This document shows positions 46,678 through 55,910 of a stretch of DNA of 64,000 nt, in pieces. The first letter of the stretch is position 1. Each line of letters begins with the position of its first letter. The DNA comes from Dyella tabacisoli (lineage in GTDB: Bacteria; Pseudomonadota; Gammaproteobacteria; Xanthomonadales; Rhodanobacteraceae). Location of the stretch: assembly GCF_003350925.1 (NCBI RefSeq), contig NZ_KZ857173.1:806001-870000 (forward strand), written 5' to 3'. A program made the position numbers and the translations under genes. Below the pieces are notes generated by a model, which ran no database searches, was not told the origin of the DNA, and saw nothing but the letters and a program-made list of their open reading frames with translations.

Positions 46678-46857
46678 GGGGAACGGGGAACGGGGAACGG
46701 GGAACGGGGAACGGGGAACGGGGAACGGGGAACGGGGAAAAGCTTAAAGAGCAAAAGCAAAAGAACAAGAGCAACGAAAAACAAAGGTCAAAAAGAACGG
46801 GGCGCCTGGCGGCCCTCGAACTTCAAGTTCCCCGTTCCCTATTCCCCATTCCCCGCT
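46678..46857 (+). repeat. GGGGAAC element, copy 2
   Basis: Eight exact GGGGAAC heptamers (46678-46733) and a ninth partial, the A-rich spacer (about 46738-46799), CCCTCGAACTTCAAG, then a C-rich tail GTTCCCCGTTCCC... to about 46857. Same order and orientation as the other two copies. It lies between the rplI terminator and the dnaB DnaA boxes. Confidence 0.9.
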
Positions 46858-46867
46858 TCTCATTAAA

Positions 46868-46898
46868 ACAAACGGGCGCCCTGCGGCGCCCGTTGTTT
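46868..46898 (-). terminator. Terminator after rplI
   Basis: AACGGGCGCC (46871-46880) pairs with 46885-46894 around CTGC, and the leftward transcript continues TTTGTTTT. It separates rpsF-rpsR-rplI from repeat copy 2 and dnaB. Confidence 0.8.
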
Positions 46899-46920
46899 CC
46901 ATCAAGGATGGCGCGGCGAC

Positions 46921-47370
46921 TTACTTCTCGCCAACCACGATCACCTTGACCGAGGTCTGCACATCGGCGTGCAGGCTGATGACCACGTCGAATTCACCGG
47001 TGTTGCGGATCGGGCCTTCGCCCTGGATCACTTCACCCTTGTGGACGCTCTGGCCGACAGCGGCCAACGCCTCGGAGATTTCGCGCGGACCGACCGAGCC
47101 ATACAGCTTGCCTTCCGGGCTGGCGTGCGCGGTGATCGTCACCGACACGTCGGCCAACTTGGCCTTACGGGCCTCGGCATCGGCTAGCTGGGTGTTGGCC
47201 TTGGCCTCGTACTCAGCGCGGCGCTTCTCGAAAGCTTCGAGGTTGGCGGCGTTGACGCGCACGGCCTTGCCTTGCGGGATCAGGTAGTTACGACCGTAAC
47301 CCGGCTTTACATCGACCTTGTCGCCAAGGTTGCCGAGGTTGCGGACTTTTTCGAGAAGAATCAGTTCCAT
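46921..47370 (-). CDS. rplI: 50S ribosomal protein L9
   Basis: A 149-residue L9 with [36 protein letters not shown], the long connecting helix, and the C-terminal domain ([23 protein letters not shown]). L9 binds 23S rRNA domain V and affects reading-frame fidelity. Length matches the family. Last gene of rpsF-rpsR-rplI. Confidence 0.97.
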   Translation of the reverse strand: MELILLEKVRNLGNLGDKVDVKPGYGRNYLIPQGKAVRVNAANLEAFEKRRAEYEAKANTQLADAEARKAKLADVSVTITAHASPEGKLYGSVGPREISEALAAVGQSVHKGEVIQGEGPIRNTGEFDVVISLHADVQTSVKVIVVGEK

Positions 47371-47431
47371 GGTGGTTCCTTTTCGTTAGCGCCGGGGTGG
47401 CCGACGCAACCGTGGACGGTTGTCCGAAATT

Positions 47432-47470
47432 GTTTTCCGCCCTGCCCGGTTAACCGAACAGGGCGGAAAC
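47432..47470 (-). other. Long stem-loop between rpsR and rplI
   Basis: TTTCCGCCCTG (47434-47444) pairs perfectly with 47459-47469, and the loop itself contains the palindrome CGGTTAACCG. In the leftward RNA it lies 64 bases before the rplI start. Possible attenuation, processing or stability element. Confidence 0.5.
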
Positions 47471-47475
47471 GACGA

Positions 47476-47706
47476 TTAAACGTCGTGGTTGTCGGTGTAC
47501 GGCAGCAGCGCGAGGAAGCGCGCGCGCTTAACCGCAACGGCCAACTGGCGCTGATAGCGCGACTTGGTACCGGTGATGCGGCTCGGCACGATCTTGCCGT
47601 TCTCGGTGATGTACTGGCGCAGCGTGTTGAGATCCTTGTAGTCGATCTCTTTCACGTCTTCGGCAGTGAAGCGGCAGAACTTGCGGCGGCGGAAGAACTT
47701 AGACAT
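47476..47706 (-). CDS. rpsR: 30S ribosomal protein S18
   Basis: A 76-residue S18: [71 protein letters not shown]. It forms a heterodimer with S6 on the 30S platform. The single Cys is in the N-terminal basic part. It lies 14 bp downstream of rpsF. Confidence 0.97.
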   Translation of the reverse strand: MSKFFRRRKFCRFTAEDVKEIDYKDLNTLRQYITENGKIVPSRITGTKSRYQRQLAVAVKRARFLALLPYTDNHDV

Positions 47707-47720
47707 GTCAGTGCTCCTTA

Positions 47721-48152
47721 TCAGTCGTCGCTGTCGCGATCATTGTCGTCGCGGTCGCGGCGGCTGCCGCGCTCTTCACCTTCGCTGTCGTCATCGCGGC
47801 GACGCGAGGACTTGGCATCATCCTTTTCTTTCGACTTCAGGATGAAGGACTGCTCGATGTCGGCTTCGTCACGACGAATCACCAGGTGACGCAGCACGGC
47901 GTCATTGAAGCGGAAACCCGACTCCAACTCGTTCAGCGCGCCCTGGGTCACTTCGATGTTCAACATGACGTAGTGAGCTTTGGCCAGGTTCACGATCGGG
48001 TAGGCCAACTGGCGGCGACCCCAATCTTCCAGGCGATGAATCTTGCCACCGTCGGTCTCGATCAGCGCTTTGTAGCGATCGATCATGGCGGGGACTTGCT
48101 CGCTCTGGTCAGGGTGGACCAGAAACACGACTTCATAATGACGCAGGGTCAT
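47721..48152 (-). CDS. rpsF: 30S ribosomal protein S6
   Basis: A 143-residue S6 with [50 protein letters not shown] and [15 protein letters not shown]. After residue about 105 a charged disordered tail follows ([21 protein letters not shown]...DSDD), longer than the poly-Glu tail that RimK adds to in E. coli. The ATG at 48152 is the family start; an extended frame runs into the leader. First gene of its operon. Confidence 0.96.
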   Translation of the reverse strand: MTLRHYEVVFLVHPDQSEQVPAMIDRYKALIETDGGKIHRLEDWGRRQLAYPIVNLAKAHYVMLNIEVTQGALNELESGFRFNDAVLRHLVIRRDEADIEQSFILKSKEKDDAKSSRRRDDDSEGEERGSRRDRDDNDRDSDD

Positions 48153-48260
48153 TGTGGGTAGCTCCTTGTGGATGCGGCCGTTAGGCCTCGCAGCCTCCCG
48201 CCGGCGCGGTGAGGCAAGTACCTGCCCGCACAAAACGAGTGCGAACAGAAGCGGAATTGT
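48153..48260 (-). promoter_or_regulatory. rpsF leader with GC-rich inverted repeats
   Basis: The leader preceding rpsF has GAGGC/GCCTC and GGCC/GGCC-type complementary segments that could fold. In many bacteria an S6:S18-binding leader autoregulates this operon. I could not confirm the conserved CCG bulge of that motif by eye. Confidence 0.25.
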
Positions 48261-48377
48261 AGGCTGTCAGGCCCAAATCACGCAAGTCATTGAAAAAACG
48301 GGTTACCAGCAAGCCATGGAGGGCGAATAGTCGGCCTGGAGCCAAACCGCCGTAGTACCGGCGAACCTCAACCGGCC

Positions 48378-48704
48378 TCAGCCCACCGTAAAGCTCTCGC
48401 CGCAGCCACACTCGCCGGTGGCATTGGGGTTGTGGAAGACGAAGCTGGCATTGAGCCCCTGGCGCTGAAAATCGATCACCGTGCCCTCAACCAGGGGCAG
48501 GCTCTTGCGGTCCACGATCAGGCGCACGCCATCGATCTCAACCTGCTGGTCGTCGGCACCGATCTCGTCGGCCAGGTCCACCACATAGGCGAAACCCGAA
48601 CAGCCAGTGCGCTTCACGCCAAAACGTACGCCATTGGCATCAGGCGTATTCGCCAAAAAATGGCGCATACGTTCGTTGGCGGCGGGTGTAATGGTGATCG
48701 TCAT
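48378..48704 (-). CDS. erpA: A-type Fe-S carrier protein (ErpA/IscA family)
   Basis: A 108-residue A-type carrier that hands Fe-S clusters to apoproteins. Three Cys ligands in the family pattern: GVKRTGCSGFAYVVD (about Cys35) and GECGCGESFTV near the C-terminus. The spacing and the ECGCGESF end fit ErpA/IscA. It is divergent from asnS (127 bp). Choice among ErpA, IscA and SufA is by general similarity only. Confidence 0.88.
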   Translation of the reverse strand: MTITITPAANERMRHFLANTPDANGVRFGVKRTGCSGFAYVVDLADEIGADDQQVEIDGVRLIVDRKSLPLVEGTVIDFQRQGLNASFVFHNPNATGECGCGESFTVG

Positions 48705-48831
48705 AGTGATGCGTTGCTCATCGAGCGAAGGGCTGCGCGAACGGAAACATCGCGGTGCAGGCGACGGCTACATTATCATGCCGGTTTGCCCACACGCACC
48801 GATATGCGGTGCCTAGCAGGAGTTTCAATCC

Positions 48832-50232
<1,401 letters not shown>

Positions 50233-50247
50233 TCGCCTGACTATCTG

Positions 50248-51135
50248 ATGCGCTATCGACCGCCTGCCTCTGCCGCCCTGCTCGTCCTTACTCTGCTACT
50301 TGGCGCCTGCCATAGCGTGAAAGTGTTGGTGCCACCGAATTTTCGGCCACCGGAAAATACCGATAGTCCGTTGCAGCAGGCCAGGGCGGCGCTGCAGCAA
50401 GCCACCCCTTGCTGCAGCAATTTCGCCGATTTCTCCTACCAGACCCTGCTGCCGTGGCAGCCGAAAAAGTTCGAGCTCGGCAGCGGCAGCATGGTGCTCA
50501 ACCTCAACGGCGAACGCAGCTATTTCCTCAGCTTTCGCTTGCCGAACGATGCGAAACTGCCTTACCGCGTAGCTTTGAAATCGGAATTGAACGGCCGCTG
50601 GCTGCGTTCCAGCTACCTGTTTGCGCCGACCGTCGTGCTGCTGGACGAGGCGTTCCAGCCGCTGGGTTCCGAAGACGTAAACCTGTGCGAACACATGGGC
50701 TGGAGCAGTGAGGCGAGCGGCGCCTTCGGCAGTATCGAAATCGCCCATCCGCAGGCACGCTACCTGGTGGTCTACAGCTCAGCCAAACAGCAAGCCGACC
50801 AGACCTATTGGGAGCAGTCACCGGCAGCTTTTTCGGCCGAGGCGCCGGTACGGATGGCATCGGCGGGCAGTTTCAAAATTCCCCATGGCCCTGACGGCAC
50901 GCTATGGGTCGGCATGATGAACAAAACCTACGCCAGCGCGGTAGATAACGCCATTTGCGGCAAGCCGGCACAGGGCGAAGGCGTACTCAATACATTGCGC
51001 AGCGCCATACCGGCACCCTTGTGGTCAGGGCAAAGCAGCAGCAATGGCAGCAAGGCTGGCGCCGGCAAAACCCAAAGTAGTCAGCCTGAAAATAGCCAAT
51101 CCGAAAGTAGCCGGCCCGAAAGTAGCCGGCATTAA
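50248..51135 (+). CDS. MalM-like lipoprotein
   Basis: A 295-residue protein with lipobox LLLGAC (Cys21), so an envelope lipoprotein. The mature part begins with ARAALQQATPCCSNFADFSYQTLLPW, the CC-containing opening of the MalM (maltose operon periplasmic protein) family, followed by YFLSFRLPNDAKLPYRVAL. The last 60 bases are a 15-bp tandem repeat coding S-Q/R-P/S-E-N/S pentapeptides up to the stop codon. No maltose genes lie nearby; the function of MalM itself is poorly defined. Confidence 0.8.
   Translation: MRYRPPASAALLVLTLLLGACHSVKVLVPPNFRPPENTDSPLQQARAALQQATPCCSNFADFSYQTLLPWQPKKFELGSGSMVLNLNGERSYFLSFRLPNDAKLPYRVALKSELNGRWLRSSYLFAPTVVLLDEAFQPLGSEDVNLCEHMGWSSEASGAFGSIEIAHPQARYLVVYSSAKQQADQTYWEQSPAAFSAEAPVRMASAGSFKIPHGPDGTLWVGMMNKTYASAVDNAICGKPAQGEGVLNTLRSAIPAPLWSGQSSSNGSKAGAGKTQSSQPENSQSESSRPESSRH
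51076..51135 (+). repeat. 15-bp tandem repeat at the end of the MalM-like gene
   Basis: Four 15-bp units (51076-51090, 51091-51105, 51106-51120, 51121-51135), the last two nearly identical (AGTAGCCGGCCCGAA type). They encode a Ser/Pro/Glu pentapeptide tail and the final unit supplies the TAA stop. Confidence 0.8.
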
Positions 51136-51177
51136 GAGTCTGCTCCATCACTCTCATCGTTTTTCAGCAGGGCATCC

Positions 51178-51492
51178 ATGATCGAGTTCTATCTATCGCT
51201 GTTGGTCGCCGGCGTGTTCTTTTTCCTGCTGCATTTTTTTGCCCAGGTGTGCATCGCCCGCCTGCTGCGACAGCGCCATCCGCAGCAATGGCAGATCATC
51301 GCCGTGCCCGATAACGGCAAGGCCAATCCGCTGCGCACCTGGATGCGCCTTCAATTGGCGCTGCGCTCGCCCGTGCTGCCCGCGCTGGAAGACCAGGCGA
51401 TCACCCGCTGGCGACATGTCTGGCGCTACGCTCCATGGTTCGCCTGGATCTGCTGGTTCGGCGCGCTGGCTTTGCAATGGTCGGCACGCTGA
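51178..51492 (+). CDS. Small two-helix membrane protein, unknown
   Basis: A 104-residue protein with one transmembrane helix at each end (about 4-26 and 82-101) and a basic middle (RLLRQRHPQQW...RTWMRLQLALRSP). The topology recalls universal stress protein B, but I cannot claim homology. It sits 42 bp after the MalM-like gene and 38 bp before the SDR gene on the same strand. Confidence 0.65.
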   Translation: MIEFYLSLLVAGVFFFLLHFFAQVCIARLLRQRHPQQWQIIAVPDNGKANPLRTWMRLQLALRSPVLPALEDQAITRWRHVWRYAPWFAWICWFGALALQWSAR

Positions 51493-51530
51493 AGCCACCT
51501 GCCTCCAGGGCCTGTTAAAAGGAGTTCGTC

Positions 51531-52322
51531 ATGCAATTGGATCTGAGTGGGCGCCACGCCCTGGTCTGCGGCGCATCGCAGGGCATCGGCCGCGCCACCG
51601 CCATGGAATTGGCCGCACTGGGTGCGCATGTCACCGTATTGGCGCGCACGGCCGATACGCTGAAAACGCTCACGGCGCAGCTACCGCGCACACACGCCGA
51701 CCAGCAGCACCATTGGCTCACGGCGGACATGCTCGATACCGCTGGCTTGATGGGTGCGGTCGCTGACGTTGTCAGCCGCGATCCGGTGCAGATTCTTATC
51801 AACAACAGTGGCGGTCCGCCTGGCGGCCCCGCTCATATGGCTACTGCGGCGGCCTTCGAAACGGCCTTTCGCCAACATTTACTGGCCGGCCAGGCGCTGG
51901 TGCAAACCCTGCTGCCGGGCATGCGCGCGAAAGGCTACGGCCGCATCGTCAATGTCATCTCCACCTCGGTAAAAGAACCGATCAGCGGCCTTGGCGTATC
52001 CAATACGGTGCGCGCCGCCGTGGCCGGCTGGGCTAAAACACTGGCAGGCGAGTTAGCCGCCGACGGCATTACCGTCAACAATGTGCTGCCCGGATATACC
52101 CGCACCGCCCGACTCGACAGCCTGCTCACCGCCCAGGCCGCCGCCAGCGGCCGCAGTGAAGAGGAGATTGCCCAAAGCATGCTGAGCACGGTTCCCGCAC
52201 GACGCTTTGGCGAAGCCGCCGAAGTAGCCGCGGTAATCGCCTTTCTCTGTACCCCGGCAGCGGCGTACGTCAATGGCGTAAGCATCGCCGTGGATGGAGG
52301 CCGGACGCGGGCGTTGAGCTGA
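51531..52322 (+). CDS. SDR-family oxidoreductase with an altered active site
   Basis: A 263-residue short-chain dehydrogenase: NAD(P) motif LVCGASQGIGRA, ILINNSGGPPGGP, RIVNVISTSVKEP, and the C-terminal YVNGVSIAVDGG. Where most SDRs have YxxxK this one reads GLGVSNTVRAAVAGWAK, so the catalytic Tyr is not in place; a subfamily with SNxxRA is known, and its chemistry is not settled. AGGAG precedes the ATG at 51531. The stop codon abuts repeat copy 3, after which the aminomuconate semialdehyde dehydrogenase gene follows; the gene may belong to that pathway. Confidence 0.87.
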   Translation: MQLDLSGRHALVCGASQGIGRATAMELAALGAHVTVLARTADTLKTLTAQLPRTHADQQHHWLTADMLDTAGLMGAVADVVSRDPVQILINNSGGPPGGPAHMATAAAFETAFRQHLLAGQALVQTLLPGMRAKGYGRIVNVISTSVKEPISGLGVSNTVRAAVAGWAKTLAGELAADGITVNNVLPGYTRTARLDSLLTAQAAASGRSEEEIAQSMLSTVPARRFGEAAEVAAVIAFLCTPAAAYVNGVSIAVDGGRTRALS

Positions 52323-52502
52323 GGAACGGGGAACGGGGAACGGGGAACGGGGAACGGGGAACGGGGAACGGGGAACGGGGAACGGGGAAAAGCCTAAAAA
52401 GCACAAGCAAAAAAGCAAGAGCAAAAACAAACAAAGATCAAAAAAGAACGCGGCGCCACAACACCCCTCAAACTTCACGTTCCCCATTCCCTGTTCCCTG
52501 CT
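52321..52502 (+). repeat. GGGGAAC element, copy 3
   Basis: One degenerate heptamer (GAGGAAC, overlapping the SDR stop codon), eight exact GGGGAAC heptamers (52328-52383), a partial one, the A-rich spacer (about 52388-52449), CCCCTCAAACTTCAC, and the C-rich tail to about 52502. If transcribed with the SDR gene, the RNA would carry the G-rich strand, which can form an RNA G-quadruplex or a hairpin with the tail. Confidence 0.9.
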
Positions 52503-52558
52503 CTATCTGTCCCCCAACGCTCGGTGCAATTGACGGGGGCAAGCTTTAAGCTCCCAGG

Positions 52559-54010
52559 ATGCCAAACCTGCGCCTCGCCAACTTGATCGACGGTCACTTG
52601 CAGGCGCCAAGCGCCGATCGATGGCTGGATGTATTCGAGCCTGCCACCGGCGAAGTATTCGCCCATTGCCCCGATTCGGACGCGGCCGATGTTGCCGCCG
52701 CGGTAGCGGCAGCGCAGCGTGCGGCGCCAGCCTGGGCAGCAACCCCGATCGAGCAGCGCAGTCATCTGCTGCAGCGGCTGGCCGATCTGCTCGAAGCTCG
52801 GCTGGACGAATTCGCGGCGCTGGAATCGCGTGACAGCGGCAAGCCACTCGCCCTGGCGCGCAGTCTCGATATTCCACGTGCGGTGAGTAATCTGCGTTAT
52901 TTCGCAGCGGCCATCGTGCCTTGGGGCAGTGAGTCGCACGCGATGGAAAGCAATGCCATCAACTACACCCTGCGCCAGCCGCTGGGCGTGGTCGGCTGCA
53001 TCAGCCCATGGAACCTGCCGCTTTACCTGTTCACCTGGAAAATCGCGCCCGCACTGGCTGCCGGAAATACGGTGGTAGCCAAGCCCTCGGAGATCACTCC
53101 TTGCACGGCCGCCCTGCTCGGCGAACTGAGCATTGAGGCGGGCCTGCCGCCGGGTGTCTTGAACATCGTGCAAGGTCGCGGCCCCGATGTCGGCCAGGCT
53201 ATCGTCGAACACCCCTCGGTCAAGGCCATTTCGTTCACCGGCAGCACCAAGACCGGGGCCAGCATCGCCGCGGCAGCGGCCCCTCATTTCAAGAAAATCT
53301 CACTTGAGCTAGGCGGCAAGAATCCGGCCATCGTATTCGCCGATGCCGACCTCAGCGACGCCAACCTCGATACCATCGTGCGCTCGGGCTTCGCCAATCA
53401 AGGCGAGATCTGCCTGTGCGGCTCGCGCCTGCTGGTGCAACGCTCGATCTACGACAGCTTTCGCGAGCGCTACCTGGCCCGTGTCCAAGCCCTGCGTGTG
53501 GGCGACCCCAATGACAATGACAGCCACCTGGGCGCACTGGTCTCGCAAGCTCATTTCGACAAAGTAATGGATTGCATCGCCCACGCCCGTCGCGAAGGCG
53601 GTCAGATCCTGTGCGGTGGCGAACCCATTCATTTGCCCGGCCGCTGCGCCAATGGTTGGTATGTGGCGCCGACAGTCATCGAGGGCCTGCCCTCTGGTGC
53701 GGCAACCAACCAACTGGAAATTTTCGGCCCGGTGGTCAGCCTGATTCCGTTCGATGACGAGGCGCAAGCCCTGGCCATCGCCAACGACAGCATCTACGGC
53801 CTGGCCGCCTCGTTGTGGACTCGCGACCTGTCGCGCGCCCATCGGCTTGGCGCCCAGCTCGACTTCGGCATCGTGTGGATCAACTGCTGGCTGTTGCGCG
53901 ATCTGCGCACGCCCTTCGGCGGCAGCAAGCAATCCGGTGTCGGCCGCGAGGGCGGCACCGAAGCGCTACGCTTCTTTACCGAGCCTAAAAACATTTGCAT
54001 ACGCTACTGA
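52559..54010 (+). CDS. 2-aminomuconate 6-semialdehyde dehydrogenase (ALDH8-like)
   Basis: A 483-residue NAD-dependent aldehyde dehydrogenase. Motifs: GCISPWNLPLYLFTWK, SFTGSTKTGASI, LELGGKNPAIVF (general base Glu), and GEICLCGSRLLV with the catalytic Cys. The sequence around FGGSKQSGVGREGG is usual for 2-hydroxy/aminomuconate semialdehyde dehydrogenases. The product of ACMSD is its substrate and the RidA-type deaminase downstream uses its product. The start lies 57 bp after repeat copy 3. Confidence 0.88.
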   Translation: MPNLRLANLIDGHLQAPSADRWLDVFEPATGEVFAHCPDSDAADVAAAVAAAQRAAPAWAATPIEQRSHLLQRLADLLEARLDEFAALESRDSGKPLALARSLDIPRAVSNLRYFAAAIVPWGSESHAMESNAINYTLRQPLGVVGCISPWNLPLYLFTWKIAPALAAGNTVVAKPSEITPCTAALLGELSIEAGLPPGVLNIVQGRGPDVGQAIVEHPSVKAISFTGSTKTGASIAAAAAPHFKKISLELGGKNPAIVFADADLSDANLDTIVRSGFANQGEICLCGSRLLVQRSIYDSFRERYLARVQALRVGDPNDNDSHLGALVSQAHFDKVMDCIAHARREGGQILCGGEPIHLPGRCANGWYVAPTVIEGLPSGAATNQLEIFGPVVSLIPFDDEAQALAIANDSIYGLAASLWTRDLSRAHRLGAQLDFGIVWINCWLLRDLRTPFGGSKQSGVGREGGTEALRFFTEPKNICIRY

Positions 54011-54020
54011 GAGCCAGCCC

Positions 54021-54719
54021 TTGACCAAGCCACCCGAAATCAATCCAGTGTTGACCAATCCACTGCAAGATCTGATTGACAGCAACCGCCGCTGGTCGGC
54101 GGCCGTGCGCGCACAAGACCCGCGTTTCTTCGAGCGCCTCTCGCAGCAACAGGCGCCCAAATACCTATGGATCGGCTGCTCCGATTCTCGTGTACCGGCG
54201 ACGCAGATCGTCGACCTGCCACCCGGCGATATTTTCGTGCAACGCAATGTCGCCAACGTGGTTTCCCATACCGACCTGAACTGCCTCAGCACCATTCAAT
54301 TTGCGGTGGACGTACTCAAGGTTGAACACATTCTGGTGGTCGGCCACTACGGCTGCGGCGGTGTGCAGGCCGTGCTCGACGATCGCCGGCTTGGCCTCGT
54401 CGACAACTGGCTGCGCCACGTCGGCGACGTCGCGCAAAAGCATGCCCACATGCTGGCCTCGCTCGATCTGGCGCATCTGCGCAATAGCCGCTTGTGCGAA
54501 CTCAATGTGATCGAACAAGTAACCAATGTCTGCCAGACCACCAGCGTGATAGACGCCTGGGAGCGCGGCCAGAAACTTTCGGTGCATGCCTGGTGCTACA
54601 GCTTGTTCGATGGCCATATCAAAGACTTGGACATGCATGTCGATTCACGCCTGGCGCTGCCCTCAGCCTATCGCCACGCGCTGGATCAGCTACTTGCCGT
54701 GCCGGGCCAGCCGCGATGA
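54021..54719 (+). CDS. can: Beta-class carbonic anhydrase (Can-like)
   Basis: A 232-residue beta-carbonic anhydrase. Zinc ligands and the catalytic dyad are in LWIGCSDSRVPA (Cys, Asp, Arg) and VVGHYGCGGVQA (His, Cys); NVANVVSHTDLNCLS and GLVDNWLRHV are shared with E. coli Can. No ATG exists; candidates are TTG at 54021 (chosen, with GAGAG upstream) and TTG at 54051 (closer to the E. coli start). It lies 10 bp after the dehydrogenase and 68 bp before the RidA-like gene. CO2 is released by ACMSD earlier in the pathway, which may explain the placement. Confidence 0.9.
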   Translation: MTKPPEINPVLTNPLQDLIDSNRRWSAAVRAQDPRFFERLSQQQAPKYLWIGCSDSRVPATQIVDLPPGDIFVQRNVANVVSHTDLNCLSTIQFAVDVLKVEHILVVGHYGCGGVQAVLDDRRLGLVDNWLRHVGDVAQKHAHMLASLDLAHLRNSRLCELNVIEQVTNVCQTTSVIDAWERGQKLSVHAWCYSLFDGHIKDLDMHVDSRLALPSAYRHALDQLLAVPGQPR

Positions 54720-54787
54720 GCACGACCGCGATGAGTGCAGGCGTATGAACCCCGATTCCATCGACACGGCCCTATCGGGATGACGCT

Positions 54788-55219
54788 ATGAGCAACATCA
54801 TCCGCACCGAGTCAGCACCGGCCCCCGTTGGGGCCTACCCGCATGCGCGGCGGGTGGGCGATCTGTTGTTTTTATCTGGGGTGGGTCCGCGCCAGCCCGG
54901 CAGCAATGCGATTCCCGGCAATGTCTACGATGCGCACGGCAAACTGATCGCTTACGACATCGCGGCGCAGTGCAAGCAAGTCTTTGCCAATGTACGGGCG
55001 GTACTCGAAGCCAGTGGCGCAGCCTGGACGGATCTGGTCGACGTGACCGTCTTTCTTACCGATATGACGCGCGACTTCCCCATCTACAACAGCCTCTATG
55101 CCGAACACTTCGCCGGTATCGATGCCTGCCGTACCACGCTGGGCGTCAGCGCCTTGCCGACACCGATCGCGATCGAGTTGAAATGCATTGCGGCGCTACC
55201 GCCTGCATCCGACTCATAA
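54788..55219 (+). CDS. RidA-family protein, probable 2-aminomuconate deaminase
   Basis: A 143-residue YjgF/RidA-fold protein. Features: SAPAPVGAYPHARRVGDLLFLSGVGPR, an insert (PGNVYDAHGKLIAYD), VFANVRAVLEASGAAWTDLVDVTVFLTDM, and RTTLGVSALPTPIAIELKCIA; the conserved Arg near residue 117 binds carboxylate. Some RidA members (AmnD, NbaF) deaminate 2-aminomuconate, and the gene is directly downstream of the matching dehydrogenase. A general imine-deaminase role cannot be excluded. Confidence 0.85.
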   Translation: MSNIIRTESAPAPVGAYPHARRVGDLLFLSGVGPRQPGSNAIPGNVYDAHGKLIAYDIAAQCKQVFANVRAVLEASGAAWTDLVDVTVFLTDMTRDFPIYNSLYAEHFAGIDACRTTLGVSALPTPIAIELKCIAALPPASDS

Positions 55220-55249
55220 AAAAACCCCGGTGGCCAGCCTACCGGGGTT
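55217..55249 (-). terminator. Terminator for the leftward small gene
   Basis: AACCCCGGT (55223-55231) pairs with ACCGGGGTT (55241-55249); the run of A at 55217-55224 becomes a U-run in the leftward transcript. It ends the gene 55290-55490 and may also end the rightward operon. Confidence 0.75.
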
Positions 55250-55289
55250 GCTCATTCTTAAAGAACCGTGGCTTAAAGAGCCGCCGCCA

Positions 55290-55490
55290 TTAAGCGGCCT
55301 TTGACGCAGCCTTATGCTTGTGGCTATGACCATGGCCAGTCTTGCCGGCAGCCTTTTTCTTGGCCAATACCTGCCCCGACATCGACTTGCTGGAGCCCGG
55401 CTGAGCGGTGGTGGACTGGGTCGTAGCCAACACGGAGCCAGAGAAAGCCACGGCAGCCACAAGCAGAGAAGCGATCGCAAGTTTACGCAT
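55290..55490 (-). CDS. Small secreted His/Lys-rich protein
   Basis: A 66-residue protein with a signal peptide (about residues 1-22, VAFSGSVLA) and a mature part of 44 residues: a Ser/Thr/Gln-rich segment then KKKAAGKTGHGHSHKHKAASKAA. The HGHSHKH cluster could bind metal. I do not recognise a family, but similar short Lys/His-rich exported proteins occur in Xanthomonadales. It has its own terminator. Confidence 0.6.
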   Translation of the reverse strand: MRKLAIASLLVAAVAFSGSVLATTQSTTAQPGSSKSMSGQVLAKKKAAGKTGHGHSHKHKAASKAA

Positions 55491-55910
55491 AGTCGTATGC
55501 CTCGAACGTTAGAGAAGGACGCGGACCCGGCCGGAACCCGGCAGCGCGAGCGGCGCGACGACCGCACCATAGCATCGCGTTCAATGCGTCGAAATGGGAG
55601 CTAGCACACTATTTCTTCCATCGATTCAAGCGCGGTTCTTGACTTTCAAATATGGCAATTCTGAAGCGCAATTATTTGCGCCACACCAGCTCGGCGCATC
55701 ATGCTGCATGACGGCATCTGCTTCGTGACGGTCTACGCGCTCGCATAAAATAAGCCGTTATCCACATTCCGCTGCCGCATGAAAACGGCCTGGCCGCGCT
55801 AAAAACGTCCATACGTAACTTCATGCGATGCGGCGAGACGGTAAAGCTGCTGGATTCTGTTCATCCGTCGCTTAACTACCACGGCGCGTGCCCGCGTGTA
55901 GAAACAAACG
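55491..55910. other. 420-bp gap, no gene seen
   Basis: The right part should contain the end of the dadA-like transcript and the left part the promoter of the small secreted protein. One perfect DnaA box (TTATCCACA, 55758-55766) is present alone, which may be chance. Locally more AT-rich (55610-55690). Confidence 0.4.

Noticed and set aside
55758-55766. DnaA box in the 55.5-55.9 kb gap as part of an origin
   Set aside because: A single 9-mer with no cluster, no AT-rich unwinding element and no dnaA or dnaN nearby; chance is sufficient.
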